The translations under genes were made by a program, and so were the position numbers. Below, one piece after another: positions 31,629 to 32,129 of a stretch of DNA of 32,129 bases. The DNA is from Sandaracinus sp. (GTDB lineage: Bacteria > Myxococcota_A > Polyangia > Polyangiales > Houyiibacteriaceae): assembly GCA_002699025.1 (NCBI GenBank), contig PABA01000029.1:1-32129 (forward strand), given 5' to 3'. Every line of letters starts with the position of its first letter. Positions within the stretch are counted from its first letter, which is position 1. The notes under the pieces are model-generated. The model did no database searches. It had not been told where the DNA came from and saw only the letters and a program-made list of their open reading frames with translations.

Positions 31629-31646
31629 ACTGAATCGCGATTCAGT
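31629..31646. promoter_or_regulatory. 18-bp perfect palindrome, probable repressor operator
   Basis: ACTGAATCGCGATTCAGT reads the same on both strands without mismatch or spacer. It lies just downstream of the promoter, over the predicted transcription start of the SCP2 gene. Size and AT-rich half-sites (TGAAT/ATTCA) suit a dimeric repressor such as a TetR-family protein; no regulator gene lies in the window. Confidence 0.65.
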
Positions 31647-31674
31647 CAGAGATTTCCCCGAGAAGGAGCAACCG

Positions 31675-31998
31675 ATGCCGGACGCCAAGACCTCGTTCGA
31701 GAAGGACATCCCCGAGAAGATCAAGGCCGACCCCGACAAGGCGAAGGAGGTCGACGCCATCTTCCTGTTCAACATCACCGGCGACGGCGGGGGCACCTGG
31801 ACGGTGAACCTGAAGGACGACCTCGGCGTGACCGAGGGCGACGCTGGCAACGCCGAGTGCACCATCGAGGTCTCGGACGAGAACTGGCAGGAGATCAGCG
31901 ACAACCCGGCGCAGGCCATGCAGCTGTACTTCAACGGTGAGCTGAAGGTGACGGGCAACGCGATGCTCGCGACGAAGCTCCAGGAGATCCTCAGCTGA
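31675..31998 (+). CDS. SCP2 sterol-carrier-type lipid-binding protein
   Basis: A 107-residue, acidic, soluble protein consisting only of an SCP2-like domain. SCP2 domains bind sterols, fatty acids or acyl-CoA in a hydrophobic tunnel. Typical features are the strand GGTWTVNLKD (about 39-48), the ECTIEVSDENWQEI strand-helix, NPAQAMQLYFNGELKVTGN (the conserved F-N/x-G-x-L/I-K-V-x-G-N motif) and the final helix MLATKLQEILS. AAGGAG at 31662-31667 lies 7 nt before the ATG. The gene has its own promoter, an operator-like palindrome and a strong terminator, so it is a single-gene unit, likely well expressed and regulated. The ligand is unknown. Confidence 0.92.
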   Translation: MPDAKTSFEKDIPEKIKADPDKAKEVDAIFLFNITGDGGGTWTVNLKDDLGVTEGDAGNAECTIEVSDENWQEISDNPAQAMQLYFNGELKVTGNAMLATKLQEILS

Positions 31999-32024
31999 GC
32001 TGAGGTCTCTCTCTTCGAAGCGCC

Positions 32025-32059
32025 GACGCCCCGCTGGTTGCAGCGGGGCGTCTCGCGTT
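32025..32059 (+). terminator. Intrinsic terminator after the SCP2 gene
   Basis: GACGCCCCGCTG (32025-32036) pairs perfectly with CAGCGGGGCGTC (32041-32052) around a GTTG loop, giving a 12-bp stem. It is followed by TCGCGTTT, a short T-containing tail. It begins 26 bp after the stop codon. Confidence 0.8.
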
Positions 32060-32070
32060 TCGGGGGCGGT

Positions 32071-32129
32071 GCTCGAAGCGGCGGTGCTCGAAGCGGCGGT
32101 GCTCGAAGCGGCGGTGCTCGAAGCGGCGG
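32071..32129. repeat. 15-bp tandem repeat running off the window end
   Basis: Four copies of GCTCGAAGCGGCGGT start at 32071, 32086, 32101 and 32116; the last is cut by the window edge after 14 bases. The copies are identical where seen. The array lies behind the SCP2 terminator and its full length cannot be known from here. Confidence 0.85.

Larger units (their letters stand above)
31303..31674. other. Divergent control region between the Hsp70 operon and the SCP2 gene
   Basis: This 372-bp gap holds no gene. The part next to SCP2 contains a promoter, a perfect palindrome and a ribosome site (listed separately). The part near the Hsp70 operon has short GC-rich motifs of the GAGCGGAGCGAGG type, loosely like the repeats around coaX, and no clear minus-strand promoter beyond a weak CATGCT hexamer 12 nt before the ATG. 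Confidence 0.5.

Noticed and set aside
1-32129. tRNA, rRNA, insertion sequence or prophage genes
   Set aside because: I looked for CCA-ending cloverleafs, rRNA-like conserved stretches, and transposase or integrase motifs and found none; small RNAs without conserved sequence cannot be excluded by eye.

Overview
The window is about 32 kb of very GC-rich DNA with densely packed genes on both strands. The gene content points to a myxobacterium, probably of the Polyangiales/Sandaracinaceae type. This rests on many signal-peptide lipoproteins (an Asp-rich Ca-binding repeat plus VWA protein, a Cys-rich protein, a four-repeat beta protein), a Ser/Thr kinase fused to a response-regulator receiver, multi-PAS histidine kinases, PilZ, FHA, PEGA and DUF4112 proteins, and the base composition. 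The taxonomic call is inference. No rRNA, tRNA, IS element, integrase or CRISPR array was seen.

Layout. 1-1885: the 3' end of an unidentified gene, then coaX (type III pantothenate kinase), flanked on both sides by copies of one GC-rich repeat family in opposite orientations. 1886-6719: two minus-strand lipoprotein genes and a divergent small outer-membrane-like protein. 6751-10936: a two-FHA tail-anchored protein and a Cys-cluster protein (minus), divergent from a PilZ-TM-AMIN-like protein (plus). 11136-15693: a small STAS-like protein, a 13-unit 14-bp tandem repeat, and a minus-strand pair of sensor proteins, one complete histidine kinase and one lacking the ATPase domain. 15795-19096: a plus-strand operon of PEGA protein, Cys-rich lipoprotein and murI (glutamate racemase). 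19332-24516: the kinase-receiver fusion, a convergent HEAT-repeat exported protein, an alpha/beta hydrolase, a DUF4112 membrane protein, a coiled-coil (phasin-like) protein and a TPR protein. 24726-31302: a tightly coupled minus-strand operon of five genes centred on an unusual 861-residue Hsp70. 31675-31998: a stand-alone SCP2 sterol-carrier-type protein behind a strong promoter with an 18-bp perfect palindrome, ending in a clear intrinsic terminator.

Working together. The best candidate for an undescribed system is the Hsp70 operon. Two pairs of its genes overlap by 4 bp, the Hsp70 has an extra beta-rich insert between its ATPase and substrate domains and an enlarged helical C-terminus, and its partners are three unrecognised proteins plus a 120-residue protein only faintly like a J-domain. 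No GrpE and no HPD-bearing J-protein is present. Signal transduction is the second theme: the ATPase-less sensor probably works with the complete kinase encoded just behind it.

Regulation. Several genes have a TANNNT- or NANNCT-type -10 element only 12-15 nt before the start codon and no Shine-Dalgarno site, suggesting leaderless transcripts. Others have a good Shine-Dalgarno site, and one (the VWA lipoprotein) has a near-consensus promoter and a roughly 160-nt leader. Start codons given here were chosen by hand from family fit, RBS and these promoter signals.
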